Positions 44,695 through 55,060 of a stretch of 64,000 nucleotides of DNA are shown one piece after another. The stretch's first letter is position 1; every line of letters starts with the position of its first letter. The DNA lies in contig JAHHHF010000097.1 of assembly GCA_019359495.1 (NCBI GenBank), forward strand, positions 26,426-90,425. Reading direction: 5' to 3'. Position numbers and translations under genes: made by a program. This DNA comes from Goleter apudmare HA4340-LM2. GTDB taxonomy: Bacteria; Cyanobacteriota; Cyanobacteriia; Cyanobacteriales; Nostocaceae. Under the pieces are notes generated by a model. The model did no database searches, was not told the DNA's origin, and saw nothing but the letters and a program-made list of their open reading frames with translations.

Positions 44695-45079
44695 AAAATT
44701 TTTTGATAGAAGAAAGGCAGGAGGCAGAAAAAGGTACAAACCAGGCCGAATTGTGGGCAAAAAATTAAAAACATTCTTTGCTCCAGGCGTCGCACGAGAA
44801 AAGATAAGTAAGTAGGCGGGAATCAACAGAACTAAGTTACGAAACGTAAATACACCTCAAACCCTACCCCTGTTAAGGCGTACTTTATTTGCACCTACCT
44901 ACTTACGTCCTTATCCAAACTTCTTCCCTTTATTTCTCCGTATCCTCTGTGCCTCTGCGGTTTGTTATTCCGTAACTCTTAATACAAAATGTTAAATTTT
45001 CCAACATTAACTTTATAAGATTTGAACTTTTGATAGGTTACGTAAACAATGGAAATGTCCCCTTGCAGTATGGATGTAG
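44695..45079. other. 385-base gap with a MITE-like element
   Basis: No gene. It contains a 103-base element with imperfect terminal inverted repeats (44813-44915) and, just after, a CCTCTGTGCCTCTGCGG unit (about 44943-44960) of the same class as the repeat inside ileS. Confidence 0.5.
44813..44915. repeat. 103-base MITE-like inverted-repeat element
   Basis: GATAAGTAAGTAGGCGGG at the left faces CACCTACCTACTTACGTCCT TATC at the right; GTAAGTAGG (44818-44826) and CCTACTTAC (44898-44906) pair perfectly. The inside (AACTAAGTTACG, ACCCTACCCCTGTTAAGG) has no coding capacity. It resembles the GTAAGTAGGTGGG-type elements found in many copies in Nostoc genomes. Confidence 0.6.
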
Positions 45080-47221
45080 GTGTCTAAACGTTCTTCTGGG
45101 CAGCGATCGCAATCCAGCGCCAAAAAATCTCAACATCAACGGCCAGCGCACAAGCGTTTGATTCAAACTTTATTTAAGAATGCCCATGACGCGATCGCCC
45201 TGATTGATGATCGGGGCTGTTTCGTAGATATGAATATTGCTGCTTGTGATTTACTAGGTCTACCGCGTCGGAAACTCAGAGGGCAAGCTTTATCTAATTT
45301 TATGGTTGGGGAATTTGCTAGCCAATCCCACCCCGACCGTTTTCCACCGGCAGAATCGTTGATGGGAGAAATCTTGCTGTCATCTTCTGGACAGATCCGG
45401 CGAGATGTGGAATATACCTTAACACCAAATATAATTCCCCACTGTCATCTGTTGCTATTACGAGACATTAGTCAGCGCCGGGAGTCAATGCAGACTGAGT
45501 TACGACAGCAGCAGCAGCGAGTTGAACTGTTTTCGGAAGTGACGCTAAAAATTCGGCAGTCGTTACAGCTCAAAGAAATTCTGCATACAACTGTTACAGA
45601 AGTACAACGAATTCTGCAAGCTGATCGCGTACTAATTTATCACGTGTTGCCTGACCGCACTGGCAAAACCATCAGCGAAGCCGTATTACCAGATTATCCC
45701 GCACTGATGGATCTGGAATTTCCCCAAGAAGTCTTTCCCGAAGATTATCAACAACTTTATGCCCAAGGACGGGTGCGAGCGATCGCAAATGTGCATGATC
45801 CGGCGGCTGGCTTGGCAGATTGTTTGGTGGAATTTGTCGATCAATTCCAGATCAAAGCCAAACTGATTGTCCCAATTGTGCAAAATCTCAATGCCCACTC
45901 CCAAAATCAGCTTTGGGGATTGTTAATCGCCCACCAATGCAACAGCGATCGCCATTGGGTGGATTTTGAATTAGAACTGATGCAACAACTGGCAGATCAA
46001 ATCAGTATTGCCCTGTCTCAAGCCCAACTCCTAGAACACTTAGAAGAGGTTGTAGAAGCCCGCACCGCAGAATTGCAGGATGTCAATAGTAACTTGCAAC
46101 AGGAAATTAATGTGCGGTTGCAGGCGGAAGCAGCGTTGCGGCAGAGTGAGGAGCAATTGCGTTTAATTACCAATGCTTTGCCAGTACTGATTGCCTACGT
46201 AGACGAACAACAACAATATCGCTTCAATAATCAAGCCTACTATGATTGGTTGGGTCAATCTCCTGGAGAAATTTACGGTTGCCATCTGCGTCAGGTTTGG
46301 GGAGAGGATTGCTACCAACGGATGCAAGTTTATGTGAAAATTGCTTTATCTGGGCAAGCCGTAACCTATGAAAATGATATTGTCTTGAAGGATAGTAGTG
46401 GGCGATCAGTTGATGTCACTTACATCCCCCATTTAGACGACCAGAACACCGTCAAGGGATTTTTCGCTCTGAGCAGCGATATTAGCGATCGCAAAGCTAT
46501 TGAACGGATGAAAGATGAATTCATTTCCGTGATCAGCCATGAACTGCGGACTCCCCTCACATCCCTGCACAGCGCCTTAAAAATCTTGGCTACAGGGCGG
46601 TTAGGTAATCTTTCGGGAGAAGGACAACAAATGTTAGGCATTGCCGATGACAGTACGGAACGGTTAGTGCGTTTAGTGAATAATGTCCTTGATTTACAGC
46701 GCATTGAGTCTGGTAAAGTGGTCATGGAGCGCCAAGCCTGCAATGCAGCAAATTTGATGATCCAAGCAGCAGAGGCTATGCAAGCTATGGCCCAGCAACA
46801 TGAAGTAACTCTGGTGAAACAACCACAAGATATCTCCGTCTGGGCAGATGCAGATTACATCTTACAAGCTTTAACAAATTTACTTAGTAATGCAATCAAG
46901 TTTTCATCACCAGGGGGAATTGTTTGGCTGACCGTTGAAGTAGAGAGCGGCTCCCCAACTCACAACCTCCCCAAGGAAGTGGTGTTTCGGGTGCGAGACG
47001 AAGGGCAAGGAATTCCTGCTGATCAACTCGAACGGATCTTTGAACGGTTTCAACAAGTCGATTCGTCAGATTCTCGCAAAAAAGGTGGTACTGGTTTAGG
47101 GCTAACAATCTGTCGCAAAATTATCGAGCAACACAACGGCAGAATTTGGGTTGAGAGTAATCCGGGGTGTGGGAGTACTTTTGCGTTCACATTACCCACC
47201 CTTGACAGTGCTGAGTGCTGA
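45080..47221 (+). CDS. PAS-GAF-PAS sensor histidine kinase
   Basis: This encodes 713 residues from a GTG at 45080 (MSKRSSGQRSQSSAKK); no in-frame ATG is better placed. The N-terminus is basic and Ser/Gln-rich. A PAS domain at about 28-135 has NAHDAIALIDDRGCFVDMN. A GAF domain at about 155-310 has HTTVTEVQRILQADRVLIYHVL and QNQLWGLLIAHQC, of the phytochrome-like bilin-lyase type, though no chromophore Cys is certain. A coiled segment leads to a second PAS (about 355-470). The kinase core has VISHELRTPLTSLHSAL (phospho-His), NLLSNAIKFSSPGG, DEGQGIPADQLERIFERF and GGTGLGLTIC. It heads a three-gene operon with two response regulators. Confidence 0.94.
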   Translation: MSKRSSGQRSQSSAKKSQHQRPAHKRLIQTLFKNAHDAIALIDDRGCFVDMNIAACDLLGLPRRKLRGQALSNFMVGEFASQSHPDRFPPAESLMGEILLSSSGQIRRDVEYTLTPNIIPHCHLLLLRDISQRRESMQTELRQQQQRVELFSEVTLKIRQSLQLKEILHTTVTEVQRILQADRVLIYHVLPDRTGKTISEAVLPDYPALMDLEFPQEVFPEDYQQLYAQGRVRAIANVHDPAAGLADCLVEFVDQFQIKAKLIVPIVQNLNAHSQNQLWGLLIAHQCNSDRHWVDFELELMQQLADQISIALSQAQLLEHLEEVVEARTAELQDVNSNLQQEINVRLQAEAALRQSEEQLRLITNALPVLIAYVDEQQQYRFNNQAYYDWLGQSPGEIYGCHLRQVWGEDCYQRMQVYVKIALSGQAVTYENDIVLKDSSGRSVDVTYIPHLDDQNTVKGFFALSSDISDRKAIERMKDEFISVISHELRTPLTSLHSALKILATGRLGNLSGEGQQMLGIADDSTERLVRLVNNVLDLQRIESGKVVMERQACNAANLMIQAAEAMQAMAQQHEVTLVKQPQDISVWADADYILQALTNLLSNAIKFSSPGGIVWLTVEVESGSPTHNLPKEVVFRVRDEGQGIPADQLERIFERFQQVDSSDSRKKGGTGLGLTICRKIIEQHNGRIWVESNPGCGSTFAFTLPTLDSAEC

Positions 47222-47265
47222 GTAATGTCACTCAGCACTCACAACTATTTCATGAGGGGGGTTCT

Positions 47266-47640
47266 ATGCCTACTAAGCGGATTTTAATTATTGATGACGA
47301 AGAAACCATTCAAACCGTTGTGCAGTTTGGCATCAAAATGACGGCAGATTGGGAAGTGTTTACTGCCAGTTCTGGTTCGGAAGGCATCCAGACTGCTCAA
47401 AATGAAAAACCCGATGTGATTTTGTTGGATGTCATGATGCCAGACATGGATGGTATTGCTACCTTTAAAGAACTCCAATCTCATTCTGAGACCGAACAAA
47501 TTCCAGTTATTCTTTTAACCGCCAAGGCACAAACGGCAGAAAAGCGACAATTTAATGATTTGGGTGTCAGTGGTGTGATTACCAAACCCTTTAACTCCCT
47601 GGATCTGCCGGAGCAAATTACTAGAATTCTCCATTGGTAG
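47266..47640 (+). CDS. single-domain response regulator (CheY-like)
   Basis: The ATG at 47266 (MPTKRILIIDDEETIQ) is preceded by GAGGGGGG and gives 124 residues; an upstream ATG at 47215 overlaps the kinase gene and adds 17 atypical residues. Receiver landmarks are IIDDEE (acidic pocket), the phospho-acceptor Asp in VILLDVMMPDMDG, Thr in ILLTAKAQ and Lys in VITKPFN. No output domain is present, so it probably relays phosphoryl groups between the upstream kinase and the HPt domain of the next protein. It overlaps or abuts that gene. Confidence 0.94.
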   Translation: MPTKRILIIDDEETIQTVVQFGIKMTADWEVFTASSGSEGIQTAQNEKPDVILLDVMMPDMDGIATFKELQSHSETEQIPVILLTAKAQTAEKRQFNDLGVSGVITKPFNSLDLPEQITRILHW

Positions 47641-47648
47641 CTGCATCA

Positions 47649-49616
47649 ATGAAAATCTTACTTGTGGAAGATGATGACTTATTAATTAAAGTCCTGAACA
47701 GAAATCTAGCAACCCATCATTACATTGTAGATGTTGTTAAAGATGGGGAAATGGGTTGGACTTATGGCTCCACCTTTGAGTATGACTTGATCGTCCTAGA
47801 TATCATGTTGCCGAAGTTGGATGGTATCAGTTTATGTAAGCGTTTTCGTACAGAGGGATACATTACTCCCATTCTGTTGCTAACGGCTCAAGATACCATT
47901 ACCGCTAAAGTACAGGGATTAGATGCGGGCGCAGATGACTATGTGGTTAAACCCTTCGACTCCATCGAACTAATCGCCAGGATTCGGGCATTGCTCAGGC
48001 GAGGAAGTAGTAATCCTTTCCCCTTGCTCACCTGGGGGGATTTGCTCCTCAACCCTAGTACTTGTGAAGTCACCTATGATGGTCGCCCACTGAACCTCAC
48101 AACGATGGAATATGATTTGCTAGAACTGCTGCTGCGGGACTGTCAGCATGTGTTTAGCACTGAAGAACTTCTAGACCGATTATGGTCTTCCGAAGAATTT
48201 CCCTCCCAGGCGACGGTACGTTCTCATATCCGGCGGGTGCGTCATAAGTTGCTGGCGGCTGGTGCGCCCCATGACTTTATCGCCACTATGCACGGACGGG
48301 GCTATTACCTGAAAGCATCTAGTACAGAATCGACTGCCCTACCGACAACACCCCAAGAGAATAATTCTCGATTGGCTTGTGGAATCACTGCATCCAGAGA
48401 AACCTTGAGCGATTCTCTACAGCATCAGACTCCGCCCGATTCCCAACAACAATACCTGGCTTTCCTCAACGAGACTTGGACAACGACTAAACCCAAAAGC
48501 CTCGACCAGATGACAGTTTTGTTACAGACTGTCAGAGATTTACAAACCAATCAACTCACACCCCAACAACAAGCACAGGCGCAACAGATAGCTCACAAGC
48601 TGGCAGGGACTTTGGGAATCTTCGGGCTAACCAAGACAATGCACATCGCCCGACAATTGGAATATTGGTTAGGTGGTCGAGAGCCATTGCAACCAAAACA
48701 CGCACCCCTGATGAAAACTCTGGTGACGGCTCTCCAGCAAGATATTGACCATACCACACTCATTCAGATGTCCCAAATTCCCAATGGGCAATCACCCCTG
48801 TTGCTGATTTTGAGTTCCGATGCTGAGTTTAATCAGTCAGTGGTATGTGTCGCGGCCAGTCGGGGAATTCGCATTGAGATGGCTCCGGTGCTGGATATAG
48901 CCCAAGCCTTGCTGACAAACGAGTTTATCTTTGATGGTTTAGCCCAAGATCCCGATGTTATCCTGTTGCGGTTACCTTCAATCCCCTCCGAATCCGATAC
49001 CACCCAAGTCAGTAACTTTTGGGAGATATTGCAGACATGTGTACAGCGTTACCCTGATTTGCCAATTGTCGTCATGGGCGATCGCGGTGAACTGAGCGAT
49101 CGCTTGGAGGCGATACGGCGGGGCGGCAAACTTTTTTTGGCAGCGCCGACTCCACCAGAGCAAGTGATTGATGCTGTAGTCACTCTGTTACGCGACCCCC
49201 AGGTTCCCCATAAGGTGATGATTCTAGATGATGATCAAGATTGGTTACGCACTCTCCCTACCCTGCTGAAACCTTGGGGATTTAAGGTTACTACCCTTGC
49301 CAACCCGCAGCAATTTTGGACGGTACTGCAAGCAGTCACTCCCGATGCCCTAGTCTTAGATGTGAATATGCCACAGATCAATGGATTTGAACTGTGCCAG
49401 ATTCTCCGCAGTGACCCTCATTGGCAGCGTTTACCAGTATTATTTCTGAGTGTGCTCACAGACTCAGCCAGCCAGAATCAAGCATTTACTGTCGGGGCTG
49501 ATGATTATCTGTGTAAACCCGTAATGGGGGGCGAACTAGCTAACCGCATTCTCAGGCGGTTACAAAGAGTCAGGGCTTGGGCAGGCGCTAGTTCCCGTGT
49601 TCCCCACGGTGCTTAA
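47649..49616 (+). CDS. multidomain response regulator REC-wHTH-HPt-pseudoREC-REC
   Basis: The ATG at 47649 (MKILLVEDDDLLIKVLNRN) gives 655 residues; a GTG at 47634 would add five. Order: an OmpR-type receiver (LLVEDDD, Asp in LIVLDIMLPKLDG, Lys in VVKPFDS); a winged-helix DNA-binding domain at about 125-220 (LTTMEYDLLELLLRD, SQATVRSHIRRVRHKL, TMHGRGYYLK); an HPt domain with the His in QIAHKLAGTLGIFG; a degenerate receiver at about 380-510 where the acceptor position reads DPDVILLRLP; and a complete C-terminal receiver (MILDDDQDW, Asp in ALVLDVNMPQINGFE, CKPVMGG). It is thus a DNA-binding regulator that carries its own phosphotransfer chain. It converges on ribBA with a 2-base gap. Confidence 0.93.
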   Translation: MKILLVEDDDLLIKVLNRNLATHHYIVDVVKDGEMGWTYGSTFEYDLIVLDIMLPKLDGISLCKRFRTEGYITPILLLTAQDTITAKVQGLDAGADDYVVKPFDSIELIARIRALLRRGSSNPFPLLTWGDLLLNPSTCEVTYDGRPLNLTTMEYDLLELLLRDCQHVFSTEELLDRLWSSEEFPSQATVRSHIRRVRHKLLAAGAPHDFIATMHGRGYYLKASSTESTALPTTPQENNSRLACGITASRETLSDSLQHQTPPDSQQQYLAFLNETWTTTKPKSLDQMTVLLQTVRDLQTNQLTPQQQAQAQQIAHKLAGTLGIFGLTKTMHIARQLEYWLGGREPLQPKHAPLMKTLVTALQQDIDHTTLIQMSQIPNGQSPLLLILSSDAEFNQSVVCVAASRGIRIEMAPVLDIAQALLTNEFIFDGLAQDPDVILLRLPSIPSESDTTQVSNFWEILQTCVQRYPDLPIVVMGDRGELSDRLEAIRRGGKLFLAAPTPPEQVIDAVVTLLRDPQVPHKVMILDDDQDWLRTLPTLLKPWGFKVTTLANPQQFWTVLQAVTPDALVLDVNMPQINGFELCQILRSDPHWQRLPVLFLSVLTDSASQNQAFTVGADDYLCKPVMGGELANRILRRLQRVRAWAGASSRVPHGA

Positions 49617-49618
49617 TC

Positions 49619-51439
49619 TCAGCTGGCGTTCGGCTGATTAAAGCTGTAGATTTGCTGTGTCTCCAAGCGATCGCTAATTGATGATGGTGGTGTATCAACA
49701 GAGAATGTCTGCCGGTCTAGCTGGACTTGCAAATTAGTTAGAGGATCACTACCAGCCGAGATCAGAAATTCTAGTTTCTGAACGTAAGGCAAAGTAACTA
49801 AGGTGTCTAAAATTTGGAAGATGGCTTGCAGATAGGGATGGCCATTCTGTCTGTACCAATCACAAGCAGCAACTTTTGCTTGATCAAAACCCAAGTGGAC
49901 TGTCAAAGATGGTTGGTCAAATAAAGCGATCGCTAGGGGGCGTGCTTCTTCCTGTAATAATAAATCGTGAGTCTTGGCGAAATGCCGCAGTTTTTCTAGA
50001 CGTTCATAGCGTTGTGTCACTTGTTGCGGATCATCTTGCCAGTGGATTGCCACTGTGACTAGATAAGTTTGTAACAGCATGTGACCCAGCTTTTTTGCCT
50101 TGGTTGCTAGGTAATGGGAATTGTGATCATTTGCTTCAATCAATAGTGGCAAGCGATCCACAACTTCCAAACCATAACCCTTCACTCCAGCAATTTTACG
50201 GGGGTTGTTGGTAATCAGACGTATCTTTTTTACACCCAAATCCATGAGCATTTGTGCCCCCATGCCGTAGTCTCGCAGGTCAGCCGGAAATCCCAAGCGC
50301 TCATTGGCTTCTACGGTATCCAGTCCCATATCCTGTAAGGAGTAGGCTTTGAGCTTATTAATCAAGCCAATGCCTCGTCCTTCTTGGCGTAGGTAAACAA
50401 CTATACCTTGACCAGCACTCTCAATCATTTTCAGTGCTGCTTGGAGTTGCATCCGACAATCACAGCGCAAAGAACCCAAGGCGTCACCAGTTAAACATTC
50501 TGAGTGCATCCGCACCATCACCGGCTCATCGACGAAATGAGCGGGATCACCCTTGACAATTGCCACATGTTCACAATTATCTACAGTGTGGCGGTAGGCG
50601 TAGATTTTGAAATGACCGAATTGAGTAGGTAATTCGGCGATGCTTTCGCGGATCACCAAGCGATCGTGTTGCAGGCGATAACTAATTAAATCCGCAATAC
50701 TAATGATTTTGAGCTGATGGCGTCTAGCATACTCAATTAACTGGGGCAACCGAGCCATTGAACCATCAGAATTTTGAATTTCACAAATCACTCCAGCTGG
50801 ATACAGTCCAGCTAGCCGAGACAAGTCAACAGCCGCTTCTGTATGTCCTGCCCGTTTCAGGACACCTCCCACCTTGGCACGAATCGGGAAAATATGACCA
50901 GGACGGCGCAAATCTGTGGGTTTTGTGGCTGGATTGAGTGTAACCTGGATAGTACGGGCGCGGTCTTCGGCGGAGATCCCAGTACTTACGCCTAATTCGG
51001 GGCCGGCGTCAATACTAACCGTAAAAGCAGTTTGGTTAGTGTCTGTAATATTGCTCACCATCAGTGGCAAGTCTAACTCATCCAGGCGATCGCCAGTCAT
51101 TGCCAGACAAATCAGCCCTCTTGCTTCCACCGCCATAAAGTTGATCGTGTCGGGGGTAGCAAACTGAGCAGCACAAATCAAGTCACCTTCATTTTCTCGA
51201 TTCTCGTCATCTACCACTACGATGATGCGACCGGCTTTCAAGTCTGCTAGAGCCGCATCAATCGAATCAAATTTAAAGGCTTGGGTCAAGGAGTCAGCGT
51301 CCTGGACTCCTTCTCCTACTTGAGCAGCCACCCTAGTACTCTGATCCCCAGAGTTGATGGGAGTGGCGTGCGACTGCCGATTAGTCTTAGACTTTGACAC
51401 AGAGGATTTCCAGCTATCAAAAGTAAATTTTTTTAACAA
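49619..51439 (-). CDS. ribBA: bifunctional riboflavin synthesis protein RibBA
   Basis: It combines 3,4-dihydroxy-2-butanone 4-phosphate synthase and GTP cyclohydrolase II, the two entry steps of riboflavin synthesis. The DHBP synthase half (about 55-260) has VVVDDENRENEGDLICAAQF and GHIFPIRAKVGGVLKRAGHTEAAVDL. The cyclohydrolase II half (about 265-440) has VRMHSECLTGDALGSLRCDC (zinc Cys residues) and VVYLRQEGRGIGLINKLKAY. At 606 residues it has a longer N-terminal leader (about 50, Ser/Thr/Gln-rich) and a C-terminal extension of about 160 residues beyond the enzyme core, as in some cyanobacteria. The N-terminal start is uncertain, as no later ATG precedes the conserved region. Confidence 0.95.
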   Translation of the reverse strand: MLKKFTFDSWKSSVSKSKTNRQSHATPINSGDQSTRVAAQVGEGVQDADSLTQAFKFDSIDAALADLKAGRIIVVVDDENRENEGDLICAAQFATPDTINFMAVEARGLICLAMTGDRLDELDLPLMVSNITDTNQTAFTVSIDAGPELGVSTGISAEDRARTIQVTLNPATKPTDLRRPGHIFPIRAKVGGVLKRAGHTEAAVDLSRLAGLYPAGVICEIQNSDGSMARLPQLIEYARRHQLKIISIADLISYRLQHDRLVIRESIAELPTQFGHFKIYAYRHTVDNCEHVAIVKGDPAHFVDEPVMVRMHSECLTGDALGSLRCDCRMQLQAALKMIESAGQGIVVYLRQEGRGIGLINKLKAYSLQDMGLDTVEANERLGFPADLRDYGMGAQMLMDLGVKKIRLITNNPRKIAGVKGYGLEVVDRLPLLIEANDHNSHYLATKAKKLGHMLLQTYLVTVAIHWQDDPQQVTQRYERLEKLRHFAKTHDLLLQEEARPLAIALFDQPSLTVHLGFDQAKVAACDWYRQNGHPYLQAIFQILDTLVTLPYVQKLEFLISAGSDPLTNLQVQLDRQTFSVDTPPSSISDRLETQQIYSFNQPNAS

Positions 51440-51641
51440 TTTCTTCTTTTAGATTGTAGCTCGTTTATGAGAAGGACAATTAGACTAGCAATGATTTGAT
51501 AACAATGGAATTTGGTGTTGGGTGTTGGGTGTTTAATAACAAATGACAAATGACCACATCCCGTAGGAGAAAAGTCTTACTCACTGATATGTTGATAGCT
51601 GAGAAATAATTAAACAATTATCGGATAAGGATTTCATCATC

Positions 51642-52700
51642 ATGGGCAAATTTAGACGCGTACCCGTTGGGATTGTTGGCGCGTCAGGCTATGGCGGAGT
51701 TCAGTTAGTGAGACTGCTGATGGATCATCCAGAAGTCGAACTGGTTTATTTGGGCGGCGAGAATAGTGCGGGGAAAAGCTTTGCATCTATTTACCCTCAT
51801 TTGGCTCATGCGGTAAAACTGCCAATAGAGGCGGTGACACCAGAAATCATTGCTCATCGTTGTGAAGTGGTGTTTCTCTGTTTGCCAAATGGTCTGGCTT
51901 ACCAAATTGCGCCATATCTTTTAGAGAAAGGATGTAAAGTAGTTGATCTCAGTGCTGACTATAGATTTAGTGATTTGGCAACCTACACTACTTGGTATGG
52001 TGGGGAAAGAAACGATCGCTCTACCTTAGCCACCGCAGTCTATGGATTACCAGAACTTTACCGCGATCGCATTGCGGAAGCCCAGCTAGTTGGCTGTCCC
52101 GGTTCCTATCCTACTGCTAGTCTTCTGGCGCTGTTGCCACTTTTAAAGCAAGGCCTAATCGTCCCTGAAACCGCCATTATTGACGCCAAGTCCGGCGCAT
52201 CTGGTAATGGACGCCAAGGTAAAGTCAATTTGTTGCTAGCGGAAGCTGACAACTCCCTAGCAGCCTACGGTGTCGCTCGTCACCGCCACACCCCGGAAAT
52301 TGAGCAGATTTGCAGCTATATAGCGGGACATGAAGTCACAATCCAATTTACACCCCACCTCATCCCGATGGTGCGCGGGATCTTGGCAACTGTATACGCC
52401 ACGCTACGCGATCCCGGTCTGGTGGGGGACGATTTAATTACGATTTACACAGCCTTCTACCGCAACTCTCCTTGGGTAAAAATTTGTGAAAGCGGTGTGT
52501 ATCCCCAAACTAAATGGGCTAGTGGTAGTAACCTTTGTTACATTGGCGTGGAAGTTGACCCGCGTACTGGCCGTGTAATAGTCATGTCAGCAATTGACAA
52601 CCTCATTAAAGGACAAGCGGGTCAAGCAGTTCAATGTCTCAACTTGATGATGGACTGGGATGAAACCTTGGGGTTGCCCAGATTGGGGTTTTACCCGTGA
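51642..52700 (+). CDS. argC: N-acetyl-gamma-glutamyl-phosphate reductase, class 1
   Basis: This is the NADPH-dependent reductase of arginine synthesis, in the long form. The 352 residues have [18 protein letters not shown] (nucleotide-binding), [13 protein letters not shown], the catalytic Cys in [17 protein letters not shown], the substrate loop [15 protein letters not shown], and [17 protein letters not shown] with the catalytic His. It has the length and motif set of the main cyanobacterial ArgC, so it is the likelier housekeeping copy; a short class 2 paralogue is encoded at 2897-3868. It is not in an arginine operon. Confidence 0.96.
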   Translation: MGKFRRVPVGIVGASGYGGVQLVRLLMDHPEVELVYLGGENSAGKSFASIYPHLAHAVKLPIEAVTPEIIAHRCEVVFLCLPNGLAYQIAPYLLEKGCKVVDLSADYRFSDLATYTTWYGGERNDRSTLATAVYGLPELYRDRIAEAQLVGCPGSYPTASLLALLPLLKQGLIVPETAIIDAKSGASGNGRQGKVNLLLAEADNSLAAYGVARHRHTPEIEQICSYIAGHEVTIQFTPHLIPMVRGILATVYATLRDPGLVGDDLITIYTAFYRNSPWVKICESGVYPQTKWASGSNLCYIGVEVDPRTGRVIVMSAIDNLIKGQAGQAVQCLNLMMDWDETLGLPRLGFYP

Positions 52701-52776
52701 TTGAGGCATGGGAGGATGAGGGGGATCAGGAAAGGAGGAATTTTCTCCCTGATCTCCCCCCCGCACCCTGATCTCT

Positions 52777-54141
<1,365 letters not shown>

Positions 54142-54341
54142 CTAGCATAGGCGGTTAAGGGACTATGTAAGCGGAGATTAAACAAGATTTCCAATCATCA
54201 AGTCAATTCTGAAGAAAAAAAGCCGAAGGAAATGAGAACGCAGGGCGAATCAGCAACACCAAAATTATTATCACCTCATCTCTCTCGTCCACTGCTCCAC
54301 TCCCAATCTAAAATCGGTAGAGAAGGTATCAGGAATTAATG

Positions 54342-54776
54342 ATGCGGTTACTGCACACAATGCTACGAGTTGGCAACTTGGAAGAGTCTTTAAAGTTCTA
54401 TTGTGATGTCCTGGGGATGAAATTACTACGGCGTAAAGACTATCCAGGGGGAGAATTTACCCTCGCTTTTGTTGGCTATGGTGACGAAAGTGAAAATACG
54501 GTTTTGGAGCTAACGTATAACTGGGGGGTAGAAAAATATGAATTGGGTAATGCTTACGGTCACATTGCTCTTGGGGTCGATGATATTTACGCCACCTGTG
54601 AAGCAATTAAAAATCGTGGTAGTAAAGTAGTACGCGAACCAGGACCAATGAAACATGGCTCTACAGTCATTGCTTTTGTGGAAGATCCTGATGGGTATAA
54701 GATAGAACTCATTCAACTGAGTTCTCGAGATTCAGCAGTTAAACAAGCCTCAGAGCAGTTATTAATTGGGAATTAG
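54342..54776 (+). CDS. gloA: lactoylglutathione lyase (glyoxalase I)
   Basis: This metalloenzyme turns the methylglyoxal-glutathione adduct into S-lactoylglutathione. The second of two adjacent ATGs (54342, [20 protein letters not shown]) is 7 bases from AGGA and gives 144 residues; 54339 is equally open. The four metal ligands are recognisable: His5 (LLHTMLRV), Glu in TVLELTYN, His in AYGHIALGV and Glu in YKIELIQL. This is the short, monodomain form typical of the Ni/Co-dependent enzymes. Confidence 0.95.
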   Translation: MRLLHTMLRVGNLEESLKFYCDVLGMKLLRRKDYPGGEFTLAFVGYGDESENTVLELTYNWGVEKYELGNAYGHIALGVDDIYATCEAIKNRGSKVVREPGPMKHGSTVIAFVEDPDGYKIELIQLSSRDSAVKQASEQLLIGN

Positions 54777-54825
54777 GGCATTTGTCATTTGTCATTTGTG
54801 AATACAAATGACGAATGACGACCTT
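54777..54825. repeat. ATTTGTCATTTGT inverted repeat after gloA
   Basis: CATTTGTCATTTGT (54779-54806 region) followed by GAATACAAATGACGAATGAC folds into a long imperfect hairpin. The related ACAAATGACAAATGACC occurs at 51540-51556 upstream of argC. It is a dispersed Nostoc-type repeat and may double as a terminator. Confidence 0.5.
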
Positions 54826-55060
54826 CACGAGTGGTTAGGCAATTTAGATATGTTTTAGCTTAAGCGGATATATGCTGATGTTGTTTGGATATTTGTTTGG
54901 GAAGTGGCAACTGGGAATATATGTAGATAGTATGCAGTGAACCGATTTTCGTCTTAGTCTAGATTAATGAGTACACTGCTCATGTATCTACTACCTTGAT
55001 TCTTCCCCAATCGCCAACTCTTACACTAAAATCCGAAATCTAAAATACTAAAAATTAAAA

